DNA of 64,000 bases from Paenibacillus dakarensis (GCF_001373415.1 NZ_CDSE01000007.1:233327-297326); one strand, 5' to 3'. Numbered from the stretch's first letter, positions 9,476 to 19,129 are shown. Translations and numbers: made by a program. Notes: a model not told the origin generated them from the letters alone.

Positions 9476-9669
9476 GTGATTTTATTAACGAATATGGCGG
9501 ACTGTAAATTGTCCGGTTTAATATGTTTATTCCTTTACAATAATAGAAAATGAGGTACCGTTTGCAGCGGAAGGTTACTCATCATAAACACAGCTTAGTT
9601 GGTTTCATGCAACATCCTGAGAGAACGATGCGTCAATAGACAAGAAGCAACCAAGAAAGGATGATGAAC

Positions 9670-10710
9670 ATGAAGAAACGATTGAAGAAGTCGGCTGCAG
9701 CACTTCTGGTCTCTGCGATGGCCGTGTCCGGAGGTGCAGCATATGCAGCACCTAATGCGGATGTGCAGCAGGATCAGGAGATCCAAGCGGAGCTGATTTC
9801 AGCTATTACGAATTATGGTGTAACCATTAACGGTGAGAATGCAAAAAACAACGGGTTCATGAACCAGGAGAGCAAGCAGGTCATGCTTCCACTGCGTGAA
9901 ATTGCAGAAGCTTTGGGATATGACCTCAAGTGGAATAAGGAAGCGCGTTCCACAGAGCTGACGAAACCGAATACACCCGTATGGAGTCTCGTACAGACGG
10001 ACAAAGACGAGTATAATGAGAATAAAATGCTCGTGAAACTCGGAGCGGCCCCCGTAAATATTCTGGGCACTTTGTATGTACCTGCACAATACTTCAGTGA
10101 CGTGCTTCACCATGGTGTTGTTATTGAAGGTGCGCAAGTATCCGTTACAACCGGGGAATCGGAAGCAGAGGATGCGAAGACCGTGAAAGCTAGTGGTGTA
10201 ATTACAGCTGTCTATAATGAAGAGGACCGCAAGGCTGCACATATCAATGGTGCAGGCCCAGACGGTATTATTCTGAATGTGGACGAGAATACCGTTATTT
10301 TGAATGCAGCCGGCGAGAAGATTGAGCTTAAAGATCTGTCTCTTGGTCTGGATATCAATGTTGTACACAGTTTAGCGATGACGATGAGTCTGCCGGGGCA
10401 AACGTACGCTTATGAAATCAAAGTAAAGCAGGATTCTGATCGGAAAGACTTGCTTGGGACGTCAGGCACCATTACTCCGAATGAGGATGGGTCGAGAATT
10501 AAGGTGACAGGCATAGGGATGACAGAGGCTTCTCCAAAAGAAGTTGTGCTTAACCTGTCTGCTGATACCGTGATCGTAGACCAAGATGGTAAAGACGTGA
10601 AGGCAACCGACCTGAAAAAAGATGACAAAGTGCTTGCATTCTATGGCCCGATGCTGACCAAGAGCCTGCCGCCCATCGGCGGCGCTGTTAAAATCGTTGT
10701 CATGAAGTAA
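9670..10710 (+). CDS. Exported protein with copper-amine-oxidase-like N-terminal (stalk) domain
   Basis: A 346-residue secreted protein. The signal peptide MKKRLKKSAAALLVSAMAV ends at a probable AYA-A cleavage. Residues ~45-160 carry the repeated PF07833 pattern (VMLPLREIAEALGYDLKWNK; TLYVPAQYFSDVL), a beta-rich domain common on Paenibacillus surface proteins and not evidence for amine oxidase activity. The C-terminal half repeats short OB-like units (SGVITAVY...; SGTITPNEDG...) that look like DUF5666/YobA-like barrels. Start ATG 9670 is chosen because AAAGG at 9656-9660 is correctly spaced; the ATG at 9661 abuts it. Monocistronic, with terminators on both sides. Confidence 0.85.
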   Translation: MKKRLKKSAAALLVSAMAVSGGAAYAAPNADVQQDQEIQAELISAITNYGVTINGENAKNNGFMNQESKQVMLPLREIAEALGYDLKWNKEARSTELTKPNTPVWSLVQTDKDEYNENKMLVKLGAAPVNILGTLYVPAQYFSDVLHHGVVIEGAQVSVTTGESEAEDAKTVKASGVITAVYNEEDRKAAHINGAGPDGIILNVDENTVILNAAGEKIELKDLSLGLDINVVHSLAMTMSLPGQTYAYEIKVKQDSDRKDLLGTSGTITPNEDGSRIKVTGIGMTEASPKEVVLNLSADTVIVDQDGKDVKATDLKKDDKVLAFYGPMLTKSLPPIGGAVKIVVMK

Positions 10711-10731
10711 TCATAAGCAGGACAAGCCAGA

Positions 10732-10760
10732 AGCCTTACCGCATGCGGTAAGGCTTTATT
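10732..10760 (+). terminator. Rho-independent terminator
   Basis: Near-perfect stem AGCCTTACCGCA / TGCGGTAAGGCT (10732-10755) followed by TTATTTAT. Confidence 0.88.
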
Positions 10761-10878
10761 TATCGTCTGGAGGGTTAGAACTTTCTTCGTGTGCGTTTAC
10801 AAAAAGGAATAAACTGGATGCGGGGCGAATACTGTACACCATTATTAATCATCGATATTACCGTTAGGGGGAAGTCGC

Positions 10879-12200
10879 ATGAAGCGCAGCTGGATTAATT
10901 CGCCGTATGCATATTCACTCGGCATGTTCGCTATGATGGTTCCCAGTCAGGCATTCAGTTCGTTTTACAGTTATTTTTATGTGGATAAGCTGGGGCTCGG
11001 CATCGGTCTGGCTACGCTGGCAAGAACGATTTTTCTCATCTGGGATGCCCTTAACAACCCTCTATTCGGATATTGGTCGGATCGGACCAAGACGCGCCTT
11101 GGAAGACGCAGGCCTTGGGTGTTTGGTGCGATTCCGCTGTTTATGATTTCATTTGTAATTATTTTTTCACCGCCGGAGAGCCTTTCGGAGAACGGATTAT
11201 TTATCTGGTTTCTTGCAGCGCTCATTCTGTATGAAGCTGTGGCAACGGTGCTGTGGGTTAATTACGGTGCGCTATTTCCAGAGTTATACCGCGGTGATCG
11301 CGTCCGTGCTAAAGCATCGGCAATCCAGCAAGGCTATCAGGTTGTTGCCCTGCTGATCGGAACAGCACTGACACCGATATTGTTTGGCTTGATGGGTTTC
11401 TCTAATATGTCGATCCTGTATGCACTGATCTTTGGTGTTTTTATGTTTCTATGCATGATGAGCGTGAGAGAGCAGCCAGATCTGTCCCAGAGTGAGCCGT
11501 TAAAGCTCGTCGTGGCTTTTCGCGAGACGCTGAAGAACAAGAAATTTTGGGTTTTTAATATTTCAAATTCGTTTGCCCAGACGGTCAATGGATTGATCAG
11601 CTCCATCATCCCGTTCTATGCGAAGTATGTGCTGAGAATTCCGGAGGAGCAGGTGTCGATTCTGCTTGCCTCCGTATTCGTGTCAGTTATTCCGCTTGTA
11701 TTTGTCTGGTACTGGATCATCCGCAGAATGGACGGGGTAAAGGCGTGGCGTCTTTCACTTGCCGTGTATGGCTTGTCTGTTATTCCGCTGTGGTTCGGCT
11801 ATGATCTGGCCAGCGGCGTGGCTGCCGGAGTTGCTGTAGGCTTCGGACTCGCGGGATTTCTGGTGACACCGGCAATGGTGAGCGGCAGCATCATCGATGA
11901 GGATGCGGAGAGAACAGGACAGCGAAGAGAAGGAATCTATACGGCGGTCAGCGGTTTTATTACCCGCTCCAGCGGGCTGATCTCGGCGCTTGCTTTTTCG
12001 TGGTCGGCATTATCTTTGGCTATGAGAGCGGAGAAAACCCGGGATCTGATCCTGAATCGACGTTCCGGTATTTGATGAGTGTGGTCCCGCTGGGTCTTCT
12101 GGTCATTTCATTCCTGATCTCTTTTGCCGCTAAAATCGGATTTCATACCAAGACAGGAGGTGTATCAGGTAATGGGCAAAAGGTTGATTATAAACTGTGA
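10879..12200 (+). pseudogene. GPH-type sugar:cation symporter (MFS), frameshifted near the C-terminus
   Basis: The frame from ATG 10879 encodes a GPH-like carrier: SWINSPYAYSLG, about ten helices, and DALNNPLFGYWSDRTKTRLGRRRPW. At a T5 run (11994-11998) the frame runs into unrelated sequence (SWSALSLAMRAEKTRD) and stops at 12075 after 398 residues. The +1-shifted frame continues the expected last helices, VVGIIFGYESGENPGSDPES then YLMSVVPLGLLVISFLISFAAKI, to a stop at 12200. Adding one T restores a 440-residue protein, the usual family length. Either a genuine mutation or a sequence indel. The restored end overlaps the next gene by 29 bp, implying translational coupling. Confidence 0.85.
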
Positions 12201-13086
12201 TGACTTCGGTCAGAGTGCGGCGACGAACAAGGCGATCATGCATATCCTGGGGGAGGGCAAGGCATCGTCCGCGACGATTATGGCTCCTGCTCCCGGGTTC
12301 GAAGAGGCAGCAGCATGGAGTGCCAGGAGGAAGCAGCCGAATGTGGGGCTTCATCTTACATTGACAAGTGAGTTTGAGGCTTTGCGGTGGAGCAGCTTGA
12401 CTGGGCATCCTTCGCTTCACGATGATGCAGGATTTCAGTATCGTACGGTCAAGGAGTTTGAACAGGGGTCCGAGACGAGGGCGGTCATGAAGGAGATTGA
12501 TGCCCAGTATCGGCTTGTGCAAAAGGCCGGCATCCGGATAAGTCATGTCGATAACCATATGGGCAGCTTGTACGGTATGGAAACGGGGCGAAGCTTCCTT
12601 CCCCGGACGTTTTGGAAAATATCGAGGTGGGGTCTGCCATCACGCTTTTTCCGCTACATCGATAAGGAGGACCCTCTCCTCAGCACGCTGTCTGATATCG
12701 AACGGCCGGTAGCTCTTGCATCCGGGCTCGCAGATACATTTGGCGTACCGATTCCGGATTACCTGCTGTCCCATCCCTTTGTTAAACTGGAGGGAGAAAC
12801 CTATGAGAGTTTTAAACAGAGCATCCTTGCGAAGCTGTATAGGCTTCCGGAGGGGGTTAGCGAAACCTACGTTCATCCCGGCGCTGACGATCTGTGGAGC
12901 TTTACGAACATTCCGAATTGGGAAAAAAGAGTATGGGAGTACCGGCTTCTGTTCGATGAGGACTTCGGGTATACGCTGCGTGATGCCAAGGTCATTCTGA
13001 CCGATTACCGTTATGTGCAGGAGCATCTAAATCGCCCGCGTGTACGGTCGGCACTGAGGCTGGTAAGGGAGCTTTTGAGGAAGTAG
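12172..13086 (+). CDS. YdjC/ChbG-family carbohydrate deacetylase
   Basis: A 304-residue cytosolic metal-dependent deacetylase family protein (PF04794). Motifs seen are IINCDDFG with Asp10/Asp11, GLHLTLT, SHVDNHMGSLYG, and YVHPGADD, which supply the metal and catalytic Asp/His residues. ChbG, the characterised member, removes one acetyl group from chitooligosaccharides; the substrate here is not proven. Start ATG 12172 is preceded by AGGAGGTG at 12155-12162; the longer open frame back to 12124 has no such site. It overlaps the restored transporter frame, so transporter and deacetylase probably handled the same sugar. Confidence 0.87.
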   Translation: MGKRLIINCDDFGQSAATNKAIMHILGEGKASSATIMAPAPGFEEAAAWSARRKQPNVGLHLTLTSEFEALRWSSLTGHPSLHDDAGFQYRTVKEFEQGSETRAVMKEIDAQYRLVQKAGIRISHVDNHMGSLYGMETGRSFLPRTFWKISRWGLPSRFFRYIDKEDPLLSTLSDIERPVALASGLADTFGVPIPDYLLSHPFVKLEGETYESFKQSILAKLYRLPEGVSETYVHPGADDLWSFTNIPNWEKRVWEYRLLFDEDFGYTLRDAKVILTDYRYVQEHLNRPRVRSALRLVRELLRK

Positions 13087-13175
13087 ATGAATAGTGTGAT
13101 CTGCCTATAGAAGCAAAGCCCGATTAGTTATTTCGAATATGACAATAAAACTTGTTTGAATTTTAAATATATACA

Positions 13176-13233
13176 TTGACCCGCGGACAATTGTCCGTTA
13201 GAATAAAAAACGCACTTGCGGACAATTGTCCGC
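13176..13233 (+). promoter_or_regulatory. Promoter with two TetR-type palindromic operators
   Basis: A -35 TTGACC (13176-13181) and -10 TAGAAT (13199-13204) with a 17-bp spacer. The palindrome CGGACAATTGTCCG fills the spacer (13184-13197) and recurs at 13219-13232 just after the expected start; the second copy extends to a perfect 16-mer, GCGGACAATTGTCCGC. Centres are 35 bp apart. The location is ideal for repression of the DHA2 exporter by the TetR protein encoded downstream. Confidence 0.85.
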
Positions 13234-13264
13234 AGGTTACATAGATACAAGGGAGGATAAGGTC

Positions 13265-14719
13265 TTGGATATGGGAGTGGGGCCAGGTTCGGCCAAAATG
13301 GATTTAAGCAAGATAAAGAGAGGGCCGATTGTAGCCGCACTGATTATTGGCGCATTCGTTTCCATCTTGAACGAGACGCTGCTAAACATCGCTTTTCCAA
13401 GTTTAATGGAACAGTTCGGCATCGTGGAGTCGACGGTTCAGTGGTTATCAACATCGTATATGCTCGTTGTCGGAATACTGGTTCCGATAACAGCGATGCT
13501 TCAACTGTGGTTTACAACGAGGCAGATGTTTATCGGTGCAATGGTGCTATTTTTAGCAGGTACGATTATATGCGGGTTCGCACCGACATTTGGAGTTCTG
13601 TTGACCGGTCGTATACTGCAGGCTTTCGGAACAGGCTTGATGATTCCGGTTCTGATGAACACCATTCTAAGTATTTACCCGCCGCAGAATCGGGGAGCTG
13701 CGATGGGGATGATCGGACTCGTTATGATGACCGCACCGGCAATCGGGCCAACATTGTCCGGGTTGATTGTGGATTCACTGAGCTGGCGCTGGTTGTTCTA
13801 CCTCGTGATTCCGCTGGCGGTGTTCTCCATCGTATTTGCTGCGATATACTTGAAGAATGTGTCTGAGTTAACCAAACCAAAGGTTGATTTCATCTCGATT
13901 ATTCTTTCAACGATTGGTTTTGGCGGAATTGTATATGGATTCAGCAGTGCCGGAGAAGGCACTTGGTCTGATCCTAAAGTGGTATGGTGCATTACCGCAG
14001 GAGCGATCAGCTTATTGCTCTTTGTATGGCGCCAATTACGTATGAAAGAGCCAATGCTCGATCTGCGTACCTTTAAATACCCGATGTTTTCACTCGTAAC
14101 GGTGCTGATGCTGGTGCTGATGATGAGTATGTTCTCAACAATGATCATGCTGCCTCTGTTCCTGCAAAACGCACTTGGGCTAACCGCACTGTCAGCAGGA
14201 CTTGTGATGATGCCAGGCAGTATTATCAACGGACTGATGGCGCCAATTACAGGCAGACTGTTTGATAAATTCGGACCCAGGGTCTTAATCATTCCCGGGC
14301 TCGTCATTCTATGTATTTCTATCTTCCTGTTCTCACGTGTTGAAGCTTCATGGACAGGTGGTTATGTGATCTTCCTTCATGTTATGATGATGATTGGAAT
14401 CTCGATGGTGATGATGCCAGCCCAGACAACAGCTTTAAACCAGCTGCCGCGCTTGATGTACCCTCACGGTACAGCGATTATGAATACCTTGCAGCAGGTA
14501 GCCGGGGCGGTAGGCATGGCGCTCTTCATTAGTATCATGACTGCAGGCTCTAAGAATTATGTACTGTCAACGGGCGATATGAACCCGGTCGAGGGCATGA
14601 TTGCAGGCCTGCACAACGCATTTATCACCGGCTTTGTTCTTGCTGTTGCTGCATTAGTACTAGGTTTCTTCGTTAAACGGTCAGCTGCACCTGCTGAACA
14701 GCAAAAATCAGCAGCATAA
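13265..14719 (+). CDS. DHA2-family (14-TM) multidrug MFS exporter
   Basis: A 484-residue proton-driven efflux pump of the EmrB/QacA type. Features: LNETLLNIAFPSLMEQF in helix 1, STSYMLVVGILVP, GRILQAFGTGLMIPVLMNT (antiporter motif C-like region), and 14 hydrophobic stretches. Start is taken as TTG 13265, with GGGAGG at 13251-13256 8 bp upstream; a longer ORF begins inside the second operator and is unlikely. The TetR gene starts 36 bp after the stop with no terminator between, so the pair is probably an autoregulated operon. Substrates cannot be read from sequence. Confidence 0.9.
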   Translation: MDMGVGPGSAKMDLSKIKRGPIVAALIIGAFVSILNETLLNIAFPSLMEQFGIVESTVQWLSTSYMLVVGILVPITAMLQLWFTTRQMFIGAMVLFLAGTIICGFAPTFGVLLTGRILQAFGTGLMIPVLMNTILSIYPPQNRGAAMGMIGLVMMTAPAIGPTLSGLIVDSLSWRWLFYLVIPLAVFSIVFAAIYLKNVSELTKPKVDFISIILSTIGFGGIVYGFSSAGEGTWSDPKVVWCITAGAISLLLFVWRQLRMKEPMLDLRTFKYPMFSLVTVLMLVLMMSMFSTMIMLPLFLQNALGLTALSAGLVMMPGSIINGLMAPITGRLFDKFGPRVLIIPGLVILCISIFLFSRVEASWTGGYVIFLHVMMMIGISMVMMPAQTTALNQLPRLMYPHGTAIMNTLQQVAGAVGMALFISIMTAGSKNYVLSTGDMNPVEGMIAGLHNAFITGFVLAVAALVLGFFVKRSAAPAEQQKSAA

Positions 14720-14755
14720 CAGCTTTCGTGTTCTAAGAGAAGGGATGCACGCTAG

Positions 14756-15349
14756 ATGAGCATAAAAGAAAATGATGCATTAGGGCAAAAGATTTTGGAC
14801 ACAGCGCAATCTTTATTTAACCAATATGGAGTTGAGGATGTCTCCATGCATCAGGTCGCGAAGACGGCAGGGATTGGTCAAGGCACCCTGTACCGGCGTT
14901 TTTCAAGCAAGGGGAAAATCTGCTTTACCTTAATGGAAGCGAAGATCGATCGGTTTATTGAGGAAGTGGATGACTATCTCCAATCCAGTGGTGAAGAGCG
15001 GATTGCCGTGCGCCTCCGAACGATTATGTATAAAGTAGTCCTTCTATTGAATGAAGATATGGAATGGCTGCGCGTCATGCTGACCTCCGATCGACTGGAG
15101 GACACCAAGAATACACTGTGTGAGAATCCGCCATTTATTTATTTTCGAACACAGATACAAAGTCTTCTGGAACATGCATCCGAGCAAGGAGAGCTGAGAC
15201 CAATGGATCCGGTCTTCACATCCATATTACTCGCTGCACTTCCACGTGCGGATATTATTCTCTATCTGCATGATATGGGTTACAGCGCTGAGCAGATTGC
15301 AGATCAGTACTGCCGAAGTTTTGTGGATACTCTGTTTGTGGATCCATAA
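14756..15349 (+). CDS. TetR-family transcriptional repressor
   Basis: A 197-residue regulator with an N-terminal TetR HTH (about 10-57) including VSMHQVAKTAGIGQGTLYRRFSSKGKI, followed by an all-helical ligand-binding domain with several aromatic and Met residues. Start ATG 14756. It is the second gene of the exporter operon and very likely binds the twin CGGACAATTGTCCG operators at 13184-13232, so that exporter and repressor are induced together by an exported compound (inference from position and operator type). Confidence 0.9.
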   Translation: MSIKENDALGQKILDTAQSLFNQYGVEDVSMHQVAKTAGIGQGTLYRRFSSKGKICFTLMEAKIDRFIEEVDDYLQSSGEERIAVRLRTIMYKVVLLLNEDMEWLRVMLTSDRLEDTKNTLCENPPFIYFRTQIQSLLEHASEQGELRPMDPVFTSILLAALPRADIILYLHDMGYSAEQIADQYCRSFVDTLFVDP

Positions 15350-15382
15350 GCACTTAACGACTAATAATGAATAGGCTGTAAA

Positions 15383-15425
15383 GCCGCTTCGTGCCGGATG
15401 GAGTTCTGGTTGAAGCGGTTTTTTT
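15383..15425 (+). terminator. Rho-independent terminator of the exporter/TetR operon
   Basis: Arms CCGCTTC (15384-15390) and GAAGCGG (15412-15418) followed by a long T-run. Confidence 0.85.
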
Positions 15426-15582
15426 GTATATAAGAATGTTGCTGCACAGGTCACCCAAAGGTTTGGACAGGAACTTCCGCCGGGGAGGGCTTCTTGGCAC
15501 AACTCTTGGGGTAAACTAGGTGGGAAGGGAGGAGTTTCTTCTCCCTGATCTACAACTAGACTGGATGAGCAGGTGATGGTTT

Positions 15583-16407
15583 TTGAAAATCATGACGTTA
15601 AATACGCATGCATGGCAGGAAGAGAATCAGATGGACAAGATCAAACAGCTGGCTGACTTTATAAATAAGCACCAGATTGATGTGATATCCCTGCAGGAGG
15701 TCAATCAGTCGATGGACGAAGAACCGGTGTCTTTACCTGAGTTATCTCATTATTATAGTGCTGACCCTAACACGGTTATTAAACGGGATAACTATGCTTA
15801 TGTGCTGCAAAAAGAATTAAAGGCATCTTATTACTGGACCTGGATTCCGACTCATGTTGGTTTTGTCACTTATGACGAGGGTCTTGCGATCCTGTCGAGA
15901 ACACCCATTTCGAATTCGATTAATGAATATGTATCCCGATTGAGGGACTATAGGAATTACCGAACCCGAAAAATACTAGGCATTCAAACGGAGATTCAGG
16001 GGCGGGCAGCCTGGTTCGTGAACGGCCACTATAACTGGTGGAATGATGAGGATCCCTTTAAGGGACAGTGGGATGAAACGGAGCGGATTCTTAAGGATCT
16101 TAAACATACGCCGCTGTTCATTATGGGCGATTTGAACAATGTAGCTGAAATCCGGGATGAGGGCTATGATTACGTCATCAGTAAGGGCTGGCATGACTTG
16201 TATATGAACGCTGAGTCGCGGGATGAAGGAGCAACGGTGGTCAAGGCGATTGCAGGCTGGGAAGATAATAAGCGGCCGCTGCGCATTGATTATATTTTCT
16301 CCAGCCACCCGGTACAGGTGAAATCTTCAGCGGTGGTCATGAACGGGAAGAATGGACCGGTGGTATCGGATCATTTTGGCGTAATGGCTCATATATCCAA
16401 TGGTTGA
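15583..16407 (+). CDS. Endonuclease/exonuclease/phosphatase (EEP) family protein
   Basis: A 274-residue metal-dependent phosphoesterase-fold protein. Ordered EEP motifs are MTLNTHAW (metal-site Asn), ISLQEVNQ (Glu), NGHYNWW (His), MGDLNN (Asp/Asn) and the final SDHFG with the catalytic His. There is no signal peptide or DNA-binding extension, so it may act on small phosphodiesters, lipids or nucleic acid; the family is too broad for a specific call. Start TTG 15583 preceded by AGGTGAT. Monocistronic and convergent with scdA across a shared hairpin. Confidence 0.82.
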   Translation: MKIMTLNTHAWQEENQMDKIKQLADFINKHQIDVISLQEVNQSMDEEPVSLPELSHYYSADPNTVIKRDNYAYVLQKELKASYYWTWIPTHVGFVTYDEGLAILSRTPISNSINEYVSRLRDYRNYRTRKILGIQTEIQGRAAWFVNGHYNWWNDEDPFKGQWDETERILKDLKHTPLFIMGDLNNVAEIRDEGYDYVISKGWHDLYMNAESRDEGATVVKAIAGWEDNKRPLRIDYIFSSHPVQVKSSAVVMNGKNGPVVSDHFGVMAHISNG

Positions 16408-16436
16408 CTAGACTTATAATACAATACCAATGGAAA

Positions 16437-16488
16437 GCACCCATAGAATAGACACTTCAAGCGTCTATATTCTACAGGGTGCATTTTT
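16437..16488. terminator. Convergent (bidirectional) terminator
   Basis: Outer arms GCACCC (16437-16442) and GGGTGC (16477-16482), inner arms TAGAATAGAC / GTCTATATTCTA, then ATTTTT. It ends the EEP gene and can also serve scdA on the other strand. Confidence 0.8.
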
Positions 16489-16492
16489 CATG

Positions 16493-17194
16493 CTACATAG
16501 CTGCGCGCACCTTCTCGAACAATACGTTATTCTCCAGATGAATATGCTCGAAGGTATCCTTTTCAAGCTGTGCCAGCCGTTGATATACCAAGCGGTACGT
16601 ACCGCATGCTCCAGCAGGAGGTTCAAAGTCGCAGGTAATCTTGCGCAGCTCCTTGAGGAGATCACCGGCGTGTTCATGCTCTCCCTCGAGCTCCATGACA
16701 TGCGGTTTAAGCGCTTCGGCGGCCTCAGCCGTAGGGTGATCAGCGAAATGCATAATCAGCGGGAACACGATCTGATCCTCATCCTCTGTATGCTCCAGCA
16801 GCTCGCGTTTCAAAAGCCCGTAAATTTCCTGGACACGCAGCAGGTGCGGATGATTCTCTCCGTGAACACGAGCCACCTTGGTGATGTATGGTGTAAGCTG
16901 AGGCAGCTCCTCTCTCAGATATGCATGATGCTTCTGCTGAATGTGGTTGATAAGTTCTTTTTCATCGAGTTCTGCGGCAGGTTGGTGTTCAGCATAATCC
17001 TTATGCTTCTGCTCTATATATAATATTTTAGAGAGAACCTGCTCTCCATCCAGATTTAGGTTTCGGGCGGCTTCTTCCAGCGGGATCTTTCCTCCGCAGC
17101 AAAAATCAATCCGCAGCTTACGGAACAGATCGGCTGTTTCAGGTATCGCTGTAACGATATCGGCAACAAGGGTATGCAGTGTAATTTGGCTCAT
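16493..17194 (-). CDS. scdA: Iron-sulfur cluster repair di-iron protein (ScdA/RIC/YtfE family)
   Basis: A 233-residue cytosolic protein that restores Fe-S clusters damaged by nitric oxide or oxidants. The N-terminal ScdA_N domain carries the CCGG motif (Cys32-Cys33) in IDFCCGGK; the remaining four-helix hemerythrin-like part has spaced metal ligands in HHAYLR, ENHPHL, EHTEDED, EGEHEHAG and EHIHLEN. Length matches the family. Start ATG 17194 with AGGAGG upstream on the minus strand. Divergent from aspartase and near nirBD, which suits a nitrosative-stress or oxygen-limited regulon, although I found no convincing Fnr or NsrR box. Confidence 0.93.
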   Translation of the reverse strand: MSQITLHTLVADIVTAIPETADLFRKLRIDFCCGGKIPLEEAARNLNLDGEQVLSKILYIEQKHKDYAEHQPAAELDEKELINHIQQKHHAYLREELPQLTPYITKVARVHGENHPHLLRVQEIYGLLKRELLEHTEDEDQIVFPLIMHFADHPTAEAAEALKPHVMELEGEHEHAGDLLKELRKITCDFEPPAGACGTYRLVYQRLAQLEKDTFEHIHLENNVLFEKVRAAM

Positions 17195-17499
17195 GATAGG
17201 AACCTCCTGTTATTGAGTGGGAATTCGAATCGTAATATGCTGAACATGAAGAGTAAGAACTGTTTTATACGGTTAAGTATAGGGAACGGGAATGCGTGGC
17301 CGGGTGATTCCCGTCACTTGAAAAGTGTGGAAATGATGACGGATACAGCAGGGAAAATAACATGTACTCGGCATATTACAAAATTCGGACTCCTATGCAA
17401 AAAAAATGTTTAAATTAGAGGATAATTGTTGTCAGGAACGAATGAGTACAGTACCAGAAGGTGACTTACTGGAATTCGAAAGGTAATGGTGATGAAGAC
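17195..17499. other. Divergent intergenic region (scdA / aspA)
   Basis: About 300 bp without a credible gene. It should hold both divergent promoters. A weak TTGAAA...GATACA pair (18-bp spacing) near 17319-17350 could serve aspA. No clear palindromic operator was found. Confidence 0.5.
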
Positions 17500-18921
17500 A
17501 TGGACGTGAACTACCGGGTTGAAAAAGACTTCCTTGGCGAGAAGCAGCTTCCTGCTAATGCCTATTACGGAATCAATACAGTCAGGGCAGTCGAGAATTT
17601 TCCCATCAGTGGAGTTCCTATACATGCGGAGTTAATCTCTGCGCTTGCTGAGGTAAAGAAAGCCGCAGCTCTTGCCAATATGCAGCTCAGCCTGCTCCCG
17701 AAGGGGATCGGAAAGGCCATCGTCGAGGCAGCTCAAGAGGTGATTGAGGGGCAGTTCCGTTCGGAGTTTATTGTGGACTCGATCCAGGGCGGAGCGGGAA
17801 CCTCCATTAATATGAATATGAACGAAGTGCTGGCAAACCGGGCACTGGAGCTGCTAGGCAAGGGAAAAGCCGAATACTTCTACTGCAACCCTAACAATCA
17901 TGTGAATATGTCCCAGTCCACGAATGATGCCATTCCAACCGCAATTCGCATTGCGGCTTATCGTCTAACTCAGGATTTGCTGGTTGTATTCCGGAAGCTT
18001 GTAAGTGGCATTGAGGATAAAGCGAAGGAGTTTGACAATGTAATCAAAATGGGCCGCACCCACCTTCAGGATGCTGTGCCGATCCGCTTAGGCCAGGAAT
18101 TCAACGCTTACGCCAAGGTACTCGGCAGGGATATTGGACGTATTGAACGCGCAGCCCAGGGCCTGCTCAAAATAAATATGGGCGCAACGGCCGTTGGCAC
18201 AGGCCTTAATGCGCCGCTCGAATATATGGAAAGTGTGGTTAGCCTGCTGAAAGAACAGACCCAAACGGATCTGGTGCAGGCAGATGATCTTGTGGATGCT
18301 ACGCAGAATACTGATGCATATCTGGAATTGTCGGCTGCGATGAAGGTATGCGCGGTCAACATATCCAAGATGTGCAACGATATTCGCATGATGGCCTCCG
18401 GTCCGAAGGCAGGCTTCAGCGAGCTGATCGTGCCGGCAAGACAACCGGGCTCCTCCATCATGCCGGGCAAGGTGAATCCGGTTATGGCGGAAGTCATGAA
18501 CCAAATCGCTTTCCAGGTGATAGGCAATGACCATACGATCTGTCTGGCTTGTGAAGCAGGCCAGTTCGAGCTCAATGTGATGGTACCCGTGGCCGCGAAC
18601 AATCTTATGCATTCCATCAAGATTTTGAAGAATGGCATGGAAGTGTTCCATAAGAACCTCATTGCAGATCTTCAGGCTAATATCGACAGATGTAAGCATT
18701 ATGTGGATACAAGCTACGGTATCATCACTGCCCTGAATCCGCATCTGGGATATGATGTGGCTTCAAGACTGGTGAAAGAAGCGCAGCAGACCGGACAGAA
18801 TGTAAAAGAGATCATTCTTGAAAAGGGACTGTTAACCGAGGAACAGATTCGTGTCATTCTCGACCCGTATCATATGACTTCACCTGGTATTGCCGGTGAG
18901 GAATTCTTGCTCAATCAATAA
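17500..18921 (+). CDS. aspA: Aspartate ammonia-lyase (aspartase)
   Basis: A 473-residue homotetrameric lyase converting L-aspartate to fumarate and ammonium. It carries the fumarase/aspartase signature GSSIMPGKVNP, the catalytic-loop Ser within it, and earlier conserved blocks NMNMNEVLANRA, NDAIPTAIRIA and GRTHLQDAVPIRLGQEF. Start ATG 17500 (MDVNYRVEKDFLGEKQLP) aligns with family N-termini; the open frame back to GTG 17461 adds an atypical 13 residues. Supplies fumarate under oxygen limitation, in keeping with neighbouring nitrite reductase. No terminator is visible before nirB. Confidence 0.95.
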   Translation: MDVNYRVEKDFLGEKQLPANAYYGINTVRAVENFPISGVPIHAELISALAEVKKAAALANMQLSLLPKGIGKAIVEAAQEVIEGQFRSEFIVDSIQGGAGTSINMNMNEVLANRALELLGKGKAEYFYCNPNNHVNMSQSTNDAIPTAIRIAAYRLTQDLLVVFRKLVSGIEDKAKEFDNVIKMGRTHLQDAVPIRLGQEFNAYAKVLGRDIGRIERAAQGLLKINMGATAVGTGLNAPLEYMESVVSLLKEQTQTDLVQADDLVDATQNTDAYLELSAAMKVCAVNISKMCNDIRMMASGPKAGFSELIVPARQPGSSIMPGKVNPVMAEVMNQIAFQVIGNDHTICLACEAGQFELNVMVPVAANNLMHSIKILKNGMEVFHKNLIADLQANIDRCKHYVDTSYGIITALNPHLGYDVASRLVKEAQQTGQNVKEIILEKGLLTEEQIRVILDPYHMTSPGIAGEEFLLNQ

Positions 18922-19129
18922 ATTTTGAACAAGGGAAATTAATTCTTTTACCATATGGGGAATCCTTTTGCTACAAAGTTACAGCAGATGGGTTCCTTTC
19001 TTATTCTTCTTTTCTTATCTTTGAAACAGATAAAATATGCTAAAACTGGTTCGCTTATGCACAGGATGTTTAGTAGGTTAAAAGGTCTCTTTTGCATAAA
19101 ATAGGAAGTTGCGTATAGGAGGTTTCTGC

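Noticed and set aside
9496..9516. CGGAC...AATTGTCCG resembling a third TetR operator
   Set aside because: Four extra bases between the half-sites break the palindrome; no exporter gene adjoins it.
11992..12000. Programmed -1 frameshifting at the transporter T run
   Set aside because: The heptamer does not follow X XXY YYZ and no downstream pseudoknot was apparent; mutation or sequence error is simpler.
18088..18744. 218- and 184-codon minus-strand frames opposite aspartase
   Set aside because: Shadows of the conserved aspartase core.
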